Shown here: one piece after another, positions 49,175-56,893 of the stretch
Layout: every line of letters starts with the position of its first letter
How positions within the stretch are numbered: the stretch's first letter is position 1
DNA from: Massilia sp. NR 4-1
GTDB taxonomy: Bacteria > Pseudomonadota > Gammaproteobacteria > Burkholderiales > Burkholderiaceae_D
Direction of reading: 5' to 3'
Assembly: GCF_001191005.1 (NCBI RefSeq)
Contig: NZ_CP012201.1
Span: 5,208,001-5,272,000, forward strand
Length of the DNA stretch: 64,000 bases
Made by a program: the position numbers and the translations under genes
Notes under the pieces: generated by a model
Databases searched by the model: none
Told to the model about the DNA's origin: nothing
Seen by the model: only the letters and a program-made list of their open reading frames with translations

Positions 49175-50341
49175 ATGAAAATCCATGAGTATCAAGGCAA
49201 AGAGATCCTCCGAAAATTCGGAGTGACGGTTCCGCGCGGCATTCCGTGCATGTCCGTGGAAGAGGCAGTCAAAGCTGCTGAAACCCTGGGCGGCCCGGTG
49301 TGGGTGGTGAAGGCGCAGATCCATGCTGGCGGCCGCGGCAAAGGCGGCGGCGTGAAAGTAGCCAAGTCCATGGAACAAGTGAAAGAGTACGCTGACCAGA
49401 TCATGGGCATGCAGCTGGTGACCCACCAGACCGGTCCGGAAGGCCAGAAAGTGCGCCGCCTGATGATCGAAGAAGGCGCCGACATCAAGAAAGAACTGTA
49501 CGTTTCCCTGGTGACCGACCGCGTCACCCAGCGCGTGGTGCTGATGGCCTCCTCCGAAGGCGGCATGGACATCGAAGAAGTTGCTGAAAAACACCCAGAA
49601 CTGATCCACAACGTGGTGATCGATCCGGCCGTGGGCCTGACCGACGCCGACGCCGACGACGTGGCCGCCAAGATCGGCGTGCCAGCCGAATCGATCGCCG
49701 ACGCCCGCGCCAACCTGCAAGGCCTGTACAAAGCCTACTGGGAAACCGACGCCTCGCTGGCTGAAATCAACCCGCTGATCCTGACCGGTTCCGGCAAAGT
49801 GATCGCCCTGGACGCCAAGTTCAACTTCGACGCCAACGCCCTGTTCCGTCATCCGGAAATCGTCGCCTACCGCGACCTGGACGAAGAAGATCCAGCCGAA
49901 GTCGAAGCTTCGAAATTCGACCTGGCCTACATCTCCCTGGACGGCAATATCGGCTGCCTGGTGAACGGCGCTGGTCTGGCCATGGCCACCATGGACACCA
50001 TCAAGCTGTTCGGCGGCGAACCCGCCAACTTCCTGGACGTGGGCGGTGGCGCAACGGCCGAGAAAGTGACCGAAGCGTTCAAGATCATGCTGAAAAACCC
50101 AGAACTGAAAGCCATTCTGGTGAACATCTTCGGCGGCATCATGCGCTGCGACGTGATCGCCGAAGGCGTGATCACCGCTTCCAAAGCCGTGTCCCTGAAC
50201 GTGCCGCTGGTGGTCCGCATGAAGGGCACCAACGAAGACCTGGGCAAGAAGATGCTGGCCGACTCCGGTCTGCCGATCATCGCCGCCGACACCATGGAAG
50301 ACGCAGCCAAGAGCGTTGTTGCAGCCGCTGCCGGTAAATAA
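49175..50341 (+). CDS. sucC: Succinyl-CoA synthetase, beta subunit SucC
   Basis: This 388-residue subunit forms the ATP-grasp and succinate-binding half of the citric-acid-cycle enzyme that makes succinate and ATP (or GTP). MKIHEYQGKEILRKFGV starts the ATP-grasp domain, VKAQIHAGGRGKGGGVK binds nucleotide, and NGAGLAMATMD and NIFGGIMRCD are at the succinate/CoA interface. The start at 49175 follows GAAGGGA. sucD follows after 13 bases. The gene is intact and of standard length. Confidence 0.97.
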   Translation: MKIHEYQGKEILRKFGVTVPRGIPCMSVEEAVKAAETLGGPVWVVKAQIHAGGRGKGGGVKVAKSMEQVKEYADQIMGMQLVTHQTGPEGQKVRRLMIEEGADIKKELYVSLVTDRVTQRVVLMASSEGGMDIEEVAEKHPELIHNVVIDPAVGLTDADADDVAAKIGVPAESIADARANLQGLYKAYWETDASLAEINPLILTGSGKVIALDAKFNFDANALFRHPEIVAYRDLDEEDPAEVEASKFDLAYISLDGNIGCLVNGAGLAMATMDTIKLFGGEPANFLDVGGGATAEKVTEAFKIMLKNPELKAILVNIFGGIMRCDVIAEGVITASKAVSLNVPLVVRMKGTNEDLGKKMLADSGLPIIAADTMEDAAKSVVAAAAGK

Positions 50342-50354
50342 TTAAGGAATCAAC

Positions 50355-51236
50355 ATGTCTATTCTGATCAATAAAGACACCAAAGTCATCACCCAGGGTA
50401 TCACCGGCAAAACCGGCCAGTTCCACACCCGTATGTGCCGCGAATACGCGAACGGCAAAAATGCCTTCGTTGCTGGCGTGAACCCGAAGAAAGCCGGCGA
50501 AGATTTCGAAGGCATTCCTATCTACGCTTCCGTGAAAGAAGCCAAATCGGAAACCGGCGCGACCGTTTCCGTGATCTACGTTCCACCAGCAGGCGCGGCC
50601 GCCGCGATCTGGGAAGCCGTGGAAGCCGAGCTGGACCTGGCGATCTGCATCACCGAAGGCATTCCAGTGCGCGACATGATGGAAGTCAAAGACCGCATGG
50701 CCAAAGCCGGTTCCAAAACCCTGCTGCTGGGCCCGAACTGCCCAGGCCTGATCACCCCTGACGAAATCAAGATCGGCATCATGCCAGGCCACATCCACCG
50801 CAAAGGCCGCATCGGCGTGGTGTCCCGTTCGGGCACCCTGACCTATGAAGCCGTGGCGCAGCTGACCGCGCTGGGTCTGGGCCAATCGTCGGCCGTGGGC
50901 ATCGGCGGCGACCCGATCAACGGTCTGAAGCACATCGACGTGATGAAAGCCTTCAACGACGATCCTGACACCGACGCGGTCATCATGATCGGCGAAATCG
51001 GCGGTCCGGACGAAGCCAATGCGGCCCGTTGGATCAAGGACAATATGAAGAAACCAGTGGTCGGCTTCATCGCCGGCGTCACCGCTCCTCCGGGCAAGCG
51101 CATGGGCCACGCCGGCGCGCTGATCTCCGGCGGCGCCGACACCGCGCAAGCCAAACTGGAAATCATGGAAGCCTGCGGCATCACCGTGACCAAAAACCCG
51201 TCCGAAATGGCGCGTCTGCTGAAAGCAATGCTGTAA
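50355..51236 (+). CDS. sucD: Succinyl-CoA synthetase, alpha subunit SucD
   Basis: This 293-residue subunit binds CoA and carries the phosphorylated histidine. The CoA-binding Rossmann part includes QGITGKTGQFHTRMC, NCPGLITPDE follows, and the active His lies in GGAD-adjacent GKRMGHAGALISGG near residue 247. The preceding gap of 13 bases holds AAGGAA. A strong terminator with a TTCG tetraloop follows at 51263-51290. Confidence 0.97.
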   Translation: MSILINKDTKVITQGITGKTGQFHTRMCREYANGKNAFVAGVNPKKAGEDFEGIPIYASVKEAKSETGATVSVIYVPPAGAAAAIWEAVEAELDLAICITEGIPVRDMMEVKDRMAKAGSKTLLLGPNCPGLITPDEIKIGIMPGHIHRKGRIGVVSRSGTLTYEAVAQLTALGLGQSSAVGIGGDPINGLKHIDVMKAFNDDPDTDAVIMIGEIGGPDEANAARWIKDNMKKPVVGFIAGVTAPPGKRMGHAGALISGGADTAQAKLEIMEACGITVTKNPSEMARLLKAML

Positions 51237-51262
51237 TATTGCCTGCTTTGCAGTAATAATAG

Positions 51263-51290
51263 CGGGGAGCTTCGGCTCCCCGTTTTTATT
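51263..51290 (+). terminator. Intrinsic terminator after sucCD
   Basis: CGGGGAGC (51263-51270) pairs with GCTCCCCG (51275-51282) around the stable loop TTCG, followed by TTTTTATTTT. It is a textbook terminator ending the sucCD transcript. Confidence 0.92.
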
Positions 51291-51304
51291 TTCCGGAGGC
51301 GGAT

Positions 51305-51922
51305 TTGGCGAAGATTATCGTGTCGCGGGACGGCGTGGTGGAACAGCAGATCCAGCTCAGCAAGGAGAGCATGAGCGTGGGCCGCCATCGCCACAACGAT
51401 ATTGTGCTCAACCATCCGGCCGTCAGCGGCCAGCACGCCCTGATCACCACCATCCTCGACGATTCCTTCCTGGAAGACTTGCACAGCACCAATGGCACCT
51501 TCGTCAACGGCCACCGCATCGGCAAGCATTTCCTGCAGCACAAAGACCTGATCAAGCTGGCCAAGTACCAGATCGAATTCCTGGCCGACGGCATCCGGCC
51601 GCTGGCCGCTGCCCAGGCCGCCAGCCAGCCTGTAGCCTCCGCTCCGCCCACCGCCGAAGGCCCGCCGGCCCGCATCGAAGTCTTAAATGGCAGCAATATG
51701 GGCAAACAGCTCACCTTGCTCAAAACCCTGACCTCGCTCGGCCGGCCCGGCGTGCAGGTGGTGGTCATCGCCCGCGCGGCGGGCGGCTACACCATCTCCC
51801 ACGTCGAAGGCCTGGCTGCGCCCCTGCTCAACGGTGCCCCGCTGGGCCGCGCCGCCCAGCGCCTGCTGCCCGATGACGTCATCGACCTCGGCGGCACCCT
51901 GATGGCCTTCCGCCAGCCCTGA
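51305..51922 (+). CDS. FHA-domain protein with a second, degenerate FHA-like domain
   Basis: This 205-residue cytoplasmic protein begins with a clear forkhead-associated domain: SVGRHRHNDIVL, the conserved SGQH and STNGTFVNG, which together bind phosphothreonine peptides. After a Pro/Ala linker (about 105-125) a second FHA-like fold follows (LTSLGRPGVQVVVI, LLNGAPLGR), but it lacks the S-x-x-H residues. The start is TTG at 51305, set by GGAGG seven bases upstream; no ATG is suitable. It sits between the sucCD terminator and the pilA control region, with no kinase gene nearby. Confidence 0.82.
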   Translation: MAKIIVSRDGVVEQQIQLSKESMSVGRHRHNDIVLNHPAVSGQHALITTILDDSFLEDLHSTNGTFVNGHRIGKHFLQHKDLIKLAKYQIEFLADGIRPLAAAQAASQPVASAPPTAEGPPARIEVLNGSNMGKQLTLLKTLTSLGRPGVQVVVIARAAGGYTISHVEGLAAPLLNGAPLGRAAQRLLPDDVIDLGGTLMAFRQP

Positions 51923-52018
51923 CAAAAATCGTCAGCTGACGCTTTTTGGCGGGCTGGGCTGACAAACTTTGTCCCTGCACTGACAAAAAACGGCAAGCTA
52001 GCATCTTAAAACTGACAA
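51920..52018 (+). promoter_or_regulatory. Repeated TGACA elements upstream of the pilA promoter
   Basis: TGACAA-type elements start at 51920, 51960, 51981 and 52013. The second is part of a palindrome GACAAA-C-TTTGTC (51961-51973). Spacings of 40, 21 and 32 bases are close to whole helical turns. They lie 50-150 bases upstream of a sigma-54 promoter, where PilR-type enhancer binding is expected. That they bind PilR is inferred. Confidence 0.5.
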
Positions 52019-52067
52019 TTCCTGCGCCTGGAAGGGGAAATGTCGTCGCTCCGATGGAAAAACGGGC

Positions 52068-52083
52068 TGGCACGGCGATTGCA
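52068..52083 (+). promoter_or_regulatory. Sigma-54 (-24/-12) promoter of pilA
   Basis: TGGCACG-GCGA-TTGCA matches the RpoN consensus fully, with 12 bases from G52070 to C52082. Transcription should begin near 52094, about 42 bases before pilA. Sigma-54 control by PilSR is the known pattern for major pilin genes. Confidence 0.88.
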
Positions 52084-52135
52084 CTATGTCCTGTGTCTCA
52101 CCCAATTTCCAGTCTTTCACCTGAGGAGCAACAAA

Positions 52136-52606
52136 ATGAAATCCATGAAAATGATGAAGCAACAAGCTCAAGCCGGCTTCACCCTGATCGAACTGATGAT
52201 CGTCGTTGCCATCATCGGTATTCTGGCTGCGGTAGCGATTCCTGCCTACAGCGACTACACCGCCAAAGCCAAGACCGCCAATGCGATTTCCGCCGCCGAC
52301 TCGCTGAAAACGGCCGTTGCCCTGTGCGCCCAGGAAAATGGCGGCGACCTGACCAAATGCGATAGCGACAGCAACGGCGTGCCGAAGGATTCCGACTTCA
52401 AAGCCACCAAGGAAGTTGCTTCCGCCGCCGTGGCCGATGGCGTGATCACCCTGACCCTGGCTACCGGCATCGCCACCGACGTCGATGGCAAGACCATCAC
52501 CTTCACTCCGACGCTGACGGCCAACAACAGCACCATGACCTGGAAGACCGAAACGACGTCCACCAACAAAGCAGTCAAAGCTGCGGTTGAGAAAAACAAT
52601 ATCTGA
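52136..52606 (+). CDS. pilA: Type IV major pilin PilA
   Basis: This 156-residue prepilin has a short charged leader, then the cleavage site AG|FTLIELM, with glutamate at position 5 of the mature chain, and the hydrophobic helix MIVVAIIGILAAVAIPAY. The globular part holds two cysteines (CAQE and KCDS, about 13 residues apart) that could form a disulfide. The Thr/Ala/Lys-rich end suggests a surface-exposed domain. The start at 52136 follows GAGGAG. Control by sigma-54 (52068-52083) and a strong terminator downstream show it is a monocistronic, highly expressed pilin. Confidence 0.93.
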   Translation: MKSMKMMKQQAQAGFTLIELMIVVAIIGILAAVAIPAYSDYTAKAKTANAISAADSLKTAVALCAQENGGDLTKCDSDSNGVPKDSDFKATKEVASAAVADGVITLTLATGIATDVDGKTITFTPTLTANNSTMTWKTETTSTNKAVKAAVEKNNI

Positions 52607-52624
52607 TCTGGCTTAGCCGGATAG

Positions 52625-52654
52625 AAAAAACCGGGCTGCGGCCCGGTTTTTTTT
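52625..52654. terminator. Bidirectional terminator between pilA and the PilZ gene
   Basis: AAAAAACCGGGC (52625-52636) pairs with GCCCGGTTTTTT around TGCG, with eight T's after the stem and six A's before it. It serves both convergent genes. Confidence 0.92.
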
Positions 52655-52657
52655 CGT

Positions 52658-53371
52658 TCAAACGATTTTCTGGCGGTCGGCGATCAGCGCCTCGTAAGTC
52701 AGGTTTTGCAGCATGGTGTAATGCACCGGATCGAGATCGACGAACTGCACGCCATAGCTGAACACTTCCTCCGCCTCGGCGCTGGCCGGCTTCAGCATCG
52801 TCATATTGCGGATCAGGGCCTTGGCGCCGATGCGCACCTGGCGCTGGCCCGGCTGGCTGAGCAGCGTAAACGTCAGATCGACCACGCCCTCATCCTGAGG
52901 CAGCTTGCGTTTCGACTCGATCAGCGCGCCCGACACGCTCAGATTGACGAGGAAGACCGACAGCGAGCTGCCATCGTCGCAACCGACCTGGGCTGGAATA
53001 TCGACCTTGACCCGCATCGCCGCACGCAAGCTGGTGCCCTGGATATTGCGCGGGAAGGAAAGGTGGGCATAGAACAGCGGACGGCCGAACACGCGTTCGA
53101 CGGTACAGGGGAAGGCGCACACATTCACGCCGGAAAACACGCGGATGGTGAGCTTATCGTTTTCGTGGAGGGCGATCGGCGCGCCGTTTTCGAACGGCAC
53201 TTTGACGATCAGGTATTCATCTTTGAGCCAGCCGATGATGGTGGAAAAATGCTGGACCGGCTTGATGCTGCGGTGGGTGATGAACTGGATACGTCCACCG
53301 ACCTGCAGATTCATCTGCTCGAACTCATATCCCTGCGTTTTCGCCTCGCCCGCCGCTGCCTCACCGCTCAC
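52658..53371 (-). CDS. YcgR-like PilZ-domain protein
   Basis: This 237-residue cytoplasmic protein has an N-terminal YcgR-type domain (about 20-115) and a C-terminal PilZ domain for cyclic-di-GMP. The PilZ motifs are visible: R-x-x-x-R in SLRAAMRVKVD and N-x-S-x-x-G in VNLSVSGALIES. Such proteins slow flagella or influence surface motility when c-di-GMP is high. The start is GTG at 53371; an ATG at 53314 is an alternative. It is convergent with pilA, a suggestive but unproved link to motility. Confidence 0.85.
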   Translation of the reverse strand: MSGEAAAGEAKTQGYEFEQMNLQVGGRIQFITHRSIKPVQHFSTIIGWLKDEYLIVKVPFENGAPIALHENDKLTIRVFSGVNVCAFPCTVERVFGRPLFYAHLSFPRNIQGTSLRAAMRVKVDIPAQVGCDDGSSLSVFLVNLSVSGALIESKRKLPQDEGVVDLTFTLLSQPGQRQVRIGAKALIRNMTMLKPASAEAEEVFSYGVQFVDLDPVHYTMLQNLTYEALIADRQKIV

Positions 53372-53452
53372 TGGATTGCCTTTTTTGAATGGCCGATCCG
53401 CCGATTATAAGCCTTTGACAACACTTTTGACACTGTGGCAAGTAACCAACGC

Positions 53453-53668
53453 TCAGTCAGGCGGCCAGTCCCTTCTGCCATTGTTCAACGTAAAGGGCTT
53501 ACCCGCCGCGAGACTGAATTCCAGCGCCGTTTCGAGCCGGATCAGACGGTCGTTCATCGCCTCCAGCTTGCACTGCTGGGCCTTGACGGTTTCATTGAGA
53601 CGGTCAACCCGGTCGCTGATGCGAAAATGCGTGCAGATGCCATCCCAGAGCTTTTGCATGATGCTCAT
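53453..53668 (-). CDS. Small coiled-coil protein of unknown function
   Basis: I do not recognise this 71-residue protein. Residues 18-55 (RISDRVDRLNETVKAQQ onward to LETALEF) have heptad-like hydrophobic spacing typical of a coiled coil; the ends are basic and flexible. It has no signal peptide. Its start overlaps the stop of the RHH-like gene (ATGA), so the two are made together. Confidence 0.55.
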   Translation of the reverse strand: MSIMQKLWDGICTHFRISDRVDRLNETVKAQQCKLEAMNDRLIRLETALEFSLAAGKPFTLNNGRRDWPPD

Positions 53669-53940
53669 GGGCTACTCCAATGCCGCTTGGCTTCCTTTTC
53701 CGCCATGCGTCTGTTCGACGCCTCGACAAACGCCACCGTCTCGTCGATATGGTCGCAAGTGCGGTTGGCGGAGAGAATGAAGTGGTCGAACAATGCCCAT
53801 ATCGCGGCTTTGCCGGGCTTAGGCAGGACGAGACTGCGTAGATATTCGCTGGTGGACAGGCCAGCCGCCTGCGCCAGTTTTTCTATCCTGGCCTTTTCTT
53901 CCGCACTGACAAATACGGGAATACTCTCTTGCGTTGCCAT
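53665..53940 (-). CDS. Ribbon-helix-helix/MobC-like small protein
   Basis: This 91-residue protein begins with a short beta segment and two helices (IPVFVSAEEKARIEKLAQAAGL, here in pieces, then TSEYLRSLVLPKP) resembling RHH DNA-binding domains of MobC and CopG-type proteins. The C-terminal half is helical. GGGAG lies upstream of the ATG at 53940. Coupled by ATGA to a small coiled-coil gene, it could be a plasmid-mobilisation remnant or a regulator with partner. No relaxase or toxin is in the window, so the role is open. Confidence 0.55.
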   Translation of the reverse strand: MATQESIPVFVSAEEKARIEKLAQAAGLSTSEYLRSLVLPKPGKAAIWALFDHFILSANRTCDHIDETVAFVEASNRRMAEKEAKRHWSSP

Positions 53941-54024
53941 CTTGGGCTCCCGAAATCTGCGCATCTTTCAGATTAGAGTGCGCTATCGGATTTACGCGAA
54001 AAAGCTTCTTTCCTTTGAGGAAGC

Positions 54025-54513
54025 TCAGGCCGACCAATCGCCCGACTTGCCGCCATGCTTCTCGCGCACGCGGATCTCGCCCATCACCATGCCCTTGTCC
54101 ACCGCCTTGCACATATCGTAGACCGTGAGCAGACCGACCTGAACAGCCGTCAGCGCTTCCATCTCGACCCCGGTCTTGCCATAGGTTTCGACCTGGGCGC
54201 GGCAGTGCACGCTGGAGGCCGCCTCATCGGTCTCGAAATCGACCGTGACGCGGGTCAGGGCCAGCGGGTGGCACAGCGGCACCAGGTCGCTGGTCTTTTT
54301 CGCACCCATGATGGCGGCGATGCGGGCGATGCCCAGCACATCCCCCTTTTTGGCCGTTCCCGCTAGAATAATGGCAAGGGTTTCCGCTTTCATGCGGATA
54401 CTGCCGGTCGCCACGGCGATGCGGTGGGTTTCCTGTTTGGCGCCAACGTCCACCATATGGGCTTGGCCGGATGCGTCGAAGTGGGTGAGCTGGTCGGGAT
54501 TCTGGTCGTTCAT
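54025..54513 (-). CDS. moaC: Cyclic pyranopterin monophosphate synthase MoaC
   Basis: This 162-residue enzyme converts the MoaA product to cyclic pyranopterin monophosphate in molybdenum cofactor synthesis. Typical segments are LTHFDASGQAHMVDVGAK, ARIAAIMGAKKTSDLVPLCHPL (in pieces) and VEMEALTAVQVGLLTVYDMCKAVDK (in pieces), including the active-site lysines and histidine. No other moa or moe gene is nearby. NasA in this window needs the cofactor. It is divergent from the BepA-like gene. Confidence 0.95.
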   Translation of the reverse strand: MNDQNPDQLTHFDASGQAHMVDVGAKQETHRIAVATGSIRMKAETLAIILAGTAKKGDVLGIARIAAIMGAKKTSDLVPLCHPLALTRVTVDFETDEAASSVHCRAQVETYGKTGVEMEALTAVQVGLLTVYDMCKAVDKGMVMGEIRVREKHGGKSGDWSA

Positions 54514-54576
54514 CGCGCAAAAAAAGCAAAGGCCGCGTGCGGCCGGGTCTTAAGAATGTACAGGTATGATAGCACC

Positions 54577-56148
54577 GTGAATGCAAACCGTTTCCCTCTC
54601 CGCCTGCTGAGTTCTCTCGCCGCCTCCCTGCTGCTCGCCTTCCCGCTGGCGACGGCGCAAACCCAATTGCCCGCCTCCAAAACGCCGAACCTGCCCAATC
54701 TGGGCGAGGCGGCCAGCGAAGACTTGTCGCCGGTGATGGAGCGCAAGCTGGGCGAGGAAATCATGCGTGATATCCGCCGCGACCACGATTACCTGGATGA
54801 CCCGCCCATCCTCGAATACCTGAATAATCTGGGCAATATCCTGGTGACAGCGCGTCCTGGCGCGCGCGGCGACGCCAATTTCAATTACAGCTTCTTCGCC
54901 GTGCGCGATCCGATGCTGAACGCGTTCGCGCTGCCGGGCGGCTTTATCGCCGTGCACTCGGCCCTGCTGCTGGCGGCGCAGTCGGAATCCGAGCTGGCCT
55001 CGGTGCTGTCGCACGAGATCGGCCACGTGGCGCAGCGCCATATCGCGCGCCAGCTGGGCCAGCAGCGCCAGGATTCGCTGATTCCGCTGGCGGCCATGAT
55101 CCTGGCGGCGCTGGCGGCCAAGTCCAGCGGCGACGCGGCCATGGGCGTGTTCACGGCGGGGCAGGGCTTGGCGATTCAGCGCCAGCTCAATTTCGGCCGC
55201 GATGCCGAGCGCGAGGCCGACCGGGTCGGTTTCCAGATCATGGGCGAAGCCGGTTTCGATACCAGCGGCATGGTGGCCTTCTTCCAGCGCATGCAGGCGG
55301 CCACGCGCAATTACAGCGACCTGCTGCCGGCCTATCTGCTGACCCACCCTTTGACCACCGAGCGTATCGCCGACATCCAGGCCCGCATCCGCGAGCAGCC
55401 GTACAAGCAGCGCCTGGACAATCTCGATTTCTTCCTGGTGCGTTCGCGCGCCCGCGTGCTGCAGGACGAGAGCACCAAGGGCCTGGCCGAAGCCACGGCC
55501 TTCTTCGAAAACCAGATCGAGCAGCAAAGCCGGCAGCAGATCTCTGCCGGCCAGTACGGCCTGGCCATGGTGGCGCTGAAAAAGCGCGACTTTGCCGCCG
55601 CCCAGAAGTGGCTCGACAAATGCCGCGCCACCATCGACCGTCCGCCCGCGCCGGGCGCCTTCAGTTCGCCGGTGCCGAAAGGGCAGACGGCCACCGTGCT
55701 GGCCTATCTATCGCTGGAAATCAAGCTGGAGCAGGAAGACAAGCCGGCCGTGATCCAGCAAGCCTTGCAGGAAGCTGAAACGGCCCATGTGCGCTTCCCG
55801 CTGTCGCGCGGCATCGTCTACCAGTATGCCGATGCGCTGATCAAGTCCGGCAAGCTGGAGGATGCGGCGCGCTTCCTGCGCGACCAGGTGCAGCTCTACC
55901 GCGAGGAGCCGGAGCTGTACGACCTGCTGGCGCAAGCCTATTCCAAGCAGGGCAAGATGTCGCTGCAGCATATCGCTCTGGCCGAATCCTATGTGCTGCA
56001 AGGCGGCACCATGGCTGCCCTCGACCAGCTGGTGCTGGCGCGCAAGGCCAGCGACGCGTCCTTCTACGATCAGGCGGTGATCGATGCACGCGAGCGCGAA
56101 CTGCAGGCGCGCCGCCGCGAAGCGATGGGCGAGAAGAAGAAGGACTGA
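54577..56148 (+). CDS. bepA: M48 metalloprotease with TPR repeats, BepA-like
   Basis: This 523-residue periplasmic protease/chaperone probably assists outer-membrane protein (LptD, BamA) assembly, as BepA does. A signal peptide (LLSSLAASLLLAFPLATA) is followed by the M48 domain with HEIGH near residue 146, the third zinc ligand in READRVGFQIM, then helical TPR repeats from about 300 onward. The start is uncertain: GTG at 54577 gives the best signal peptide, while ATG at 54556 adds seven residues; neither has a strong ribosome site. Divergent from moaC. Confidence 0.88.
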   Translation: MNANRFPLRLLSSLAASLLLAFPLATAQTQLPASKTPNLPNLGEAASEDLSPVMERKLGEEIMRDIRRDHDYLDDPPILEYLNNLGNILVTARPGARGDANFNYSFFAVRDPMLNAFALPGGFIAVHSALLLAAQSESELASVLSHEIGHVAQRHIARQLGQQRQDSLIPLAAMILAALAAKSSGDAAMGVFTAGQGLAIQRQLNFGRDAEREADRVGFQIMGEAGFDTSGMVAFFQRMQAATRNYSDLLPAYLLTHPLTTERIADIQARIREQPYKQRLDNLDFFLVRSRARVLQDESTKGLAEATAFFENQIEQQSRQQISAGQYGLAMVALKKRDFAAAQKWLDKCRATIDRPPAPGAFSSPVPKGQTATVLAYLSLEIKLEQEDKPAVIQQALQEAETAHVRFPLSRGIVYQYADALIKSGKLEDAARFLRDQVQLYREEPELYDLLAQAYSKQGKMSLQHIALAESYVLQGGTMAALDQLVLARKASDASFYDQAVIDARERELQARRREAMGEKKKD

Positions 56149-56272
56149 GGCCCGCGCCGGAGACCGCTCTCCGTGCGGCGGTGTAAGGCGATCTTTGCCG
56201 CGCGCATGTGCGGCGAAAGGCTTTGCAATCGCCGGTGCGCGGCCGATGCGCTGAACGGCGCCGGGATGTCGG

Positions 56273-56890
56273 CTAACCCTGGCCGGACGTTGCGTCCGGT
56301 TCAGGCAGTCGCACGAAGCCCAGGCGGCGCGGCACATCGTCGTGCGCCAGCAGCTCGACCTTGAGACGGCGCTCGCCGATATCCAGGGTCAGGTGTCCGG
56401 CGCCGGCGTGCTTGGCGTCGAGCCAGGCCAGCAGGGCGTCGTCGCTGGCCGCTTCGCCGTCCAGGCGCAGGCGTTCCAGCACTTCGGCCGTGTCGCGGTC
56501 GTCGAGCTGGGCCACATTGTGGCCGCTGCGCAGGATCAGCTCGCCACGCTCGGTGAGCCAGGCCCCATCGACCGCTCCCAGCGGATCGCCCGTGTGCAGC
56601 ACGAAGCCTTGCGTCGGATCGGTGTGGGCGATGAAGGGCGTCGCTTCCAGGTTCAGATAGACGCGTTGCGGCCCGTTCTGGAAATACCAGCAGCCGCGCT
56701 CGTCGCGCAGGTAATTGCGCACGATAAAACCCACCAGAGCCGGGTTGCTCAGCTTGTCGCCGGCCAAATTGAGGTGCTGGGTGCGCTCGTCGCGCATGCG
56801 CCAGTGGCCGCGCGCATCGAGCGCCAGCCAGCCGTAGCAGTGGGGAACATTCGGCCATTTGGCCATCGCCTGTCGAACAATTTCATCCAT
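56273..56890 (-). CDS. Conserved protein of unknown function
   Basis: I recall this 205-residue type from related betaproteobacteria but cannot name its family with confidence. It is cytoplasmic (no signal peptide, no membrane segment) and rich in Trp, Asp and His. Notable segments are VPHCYGWLALDARGHWRMRDE near the N-terminus and YFQNGPQRVYLNLEATPF near the middle. It is followed on the minus strand by nothing close and preceded, three bases away, by the hydrolase gene, so the two form an operon. It converges with the BepA-like gene. Confidence 0.7.
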   Translation of the reverse strand: MDEIVRQAMAKWPNVPHCYGWLALDARGHWRMRDERTQHLNLAGDKLSNPALVGFIVRNYLRDERGCWYFQNGPQRVYLNLEATPFIAHTDPTQGFVLHTGDPLGAVDGAWLTERGELILRSGHNVAQLDDRDTAEVLERLRLDGEAASDDALLAWLDAKHAGAGHLTLDIGERRLKVELLAHDDVPRRLGFVRLPEPDATSGQG

Positions 56891-56893
56891 GCC

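Noticed and set aside
56172..56222. Imperfect hairpin after the BepA-like gene
   Set aside because: Stem has a bulge and mismatches and no T-run on either strand; a terminator cannot be supported.
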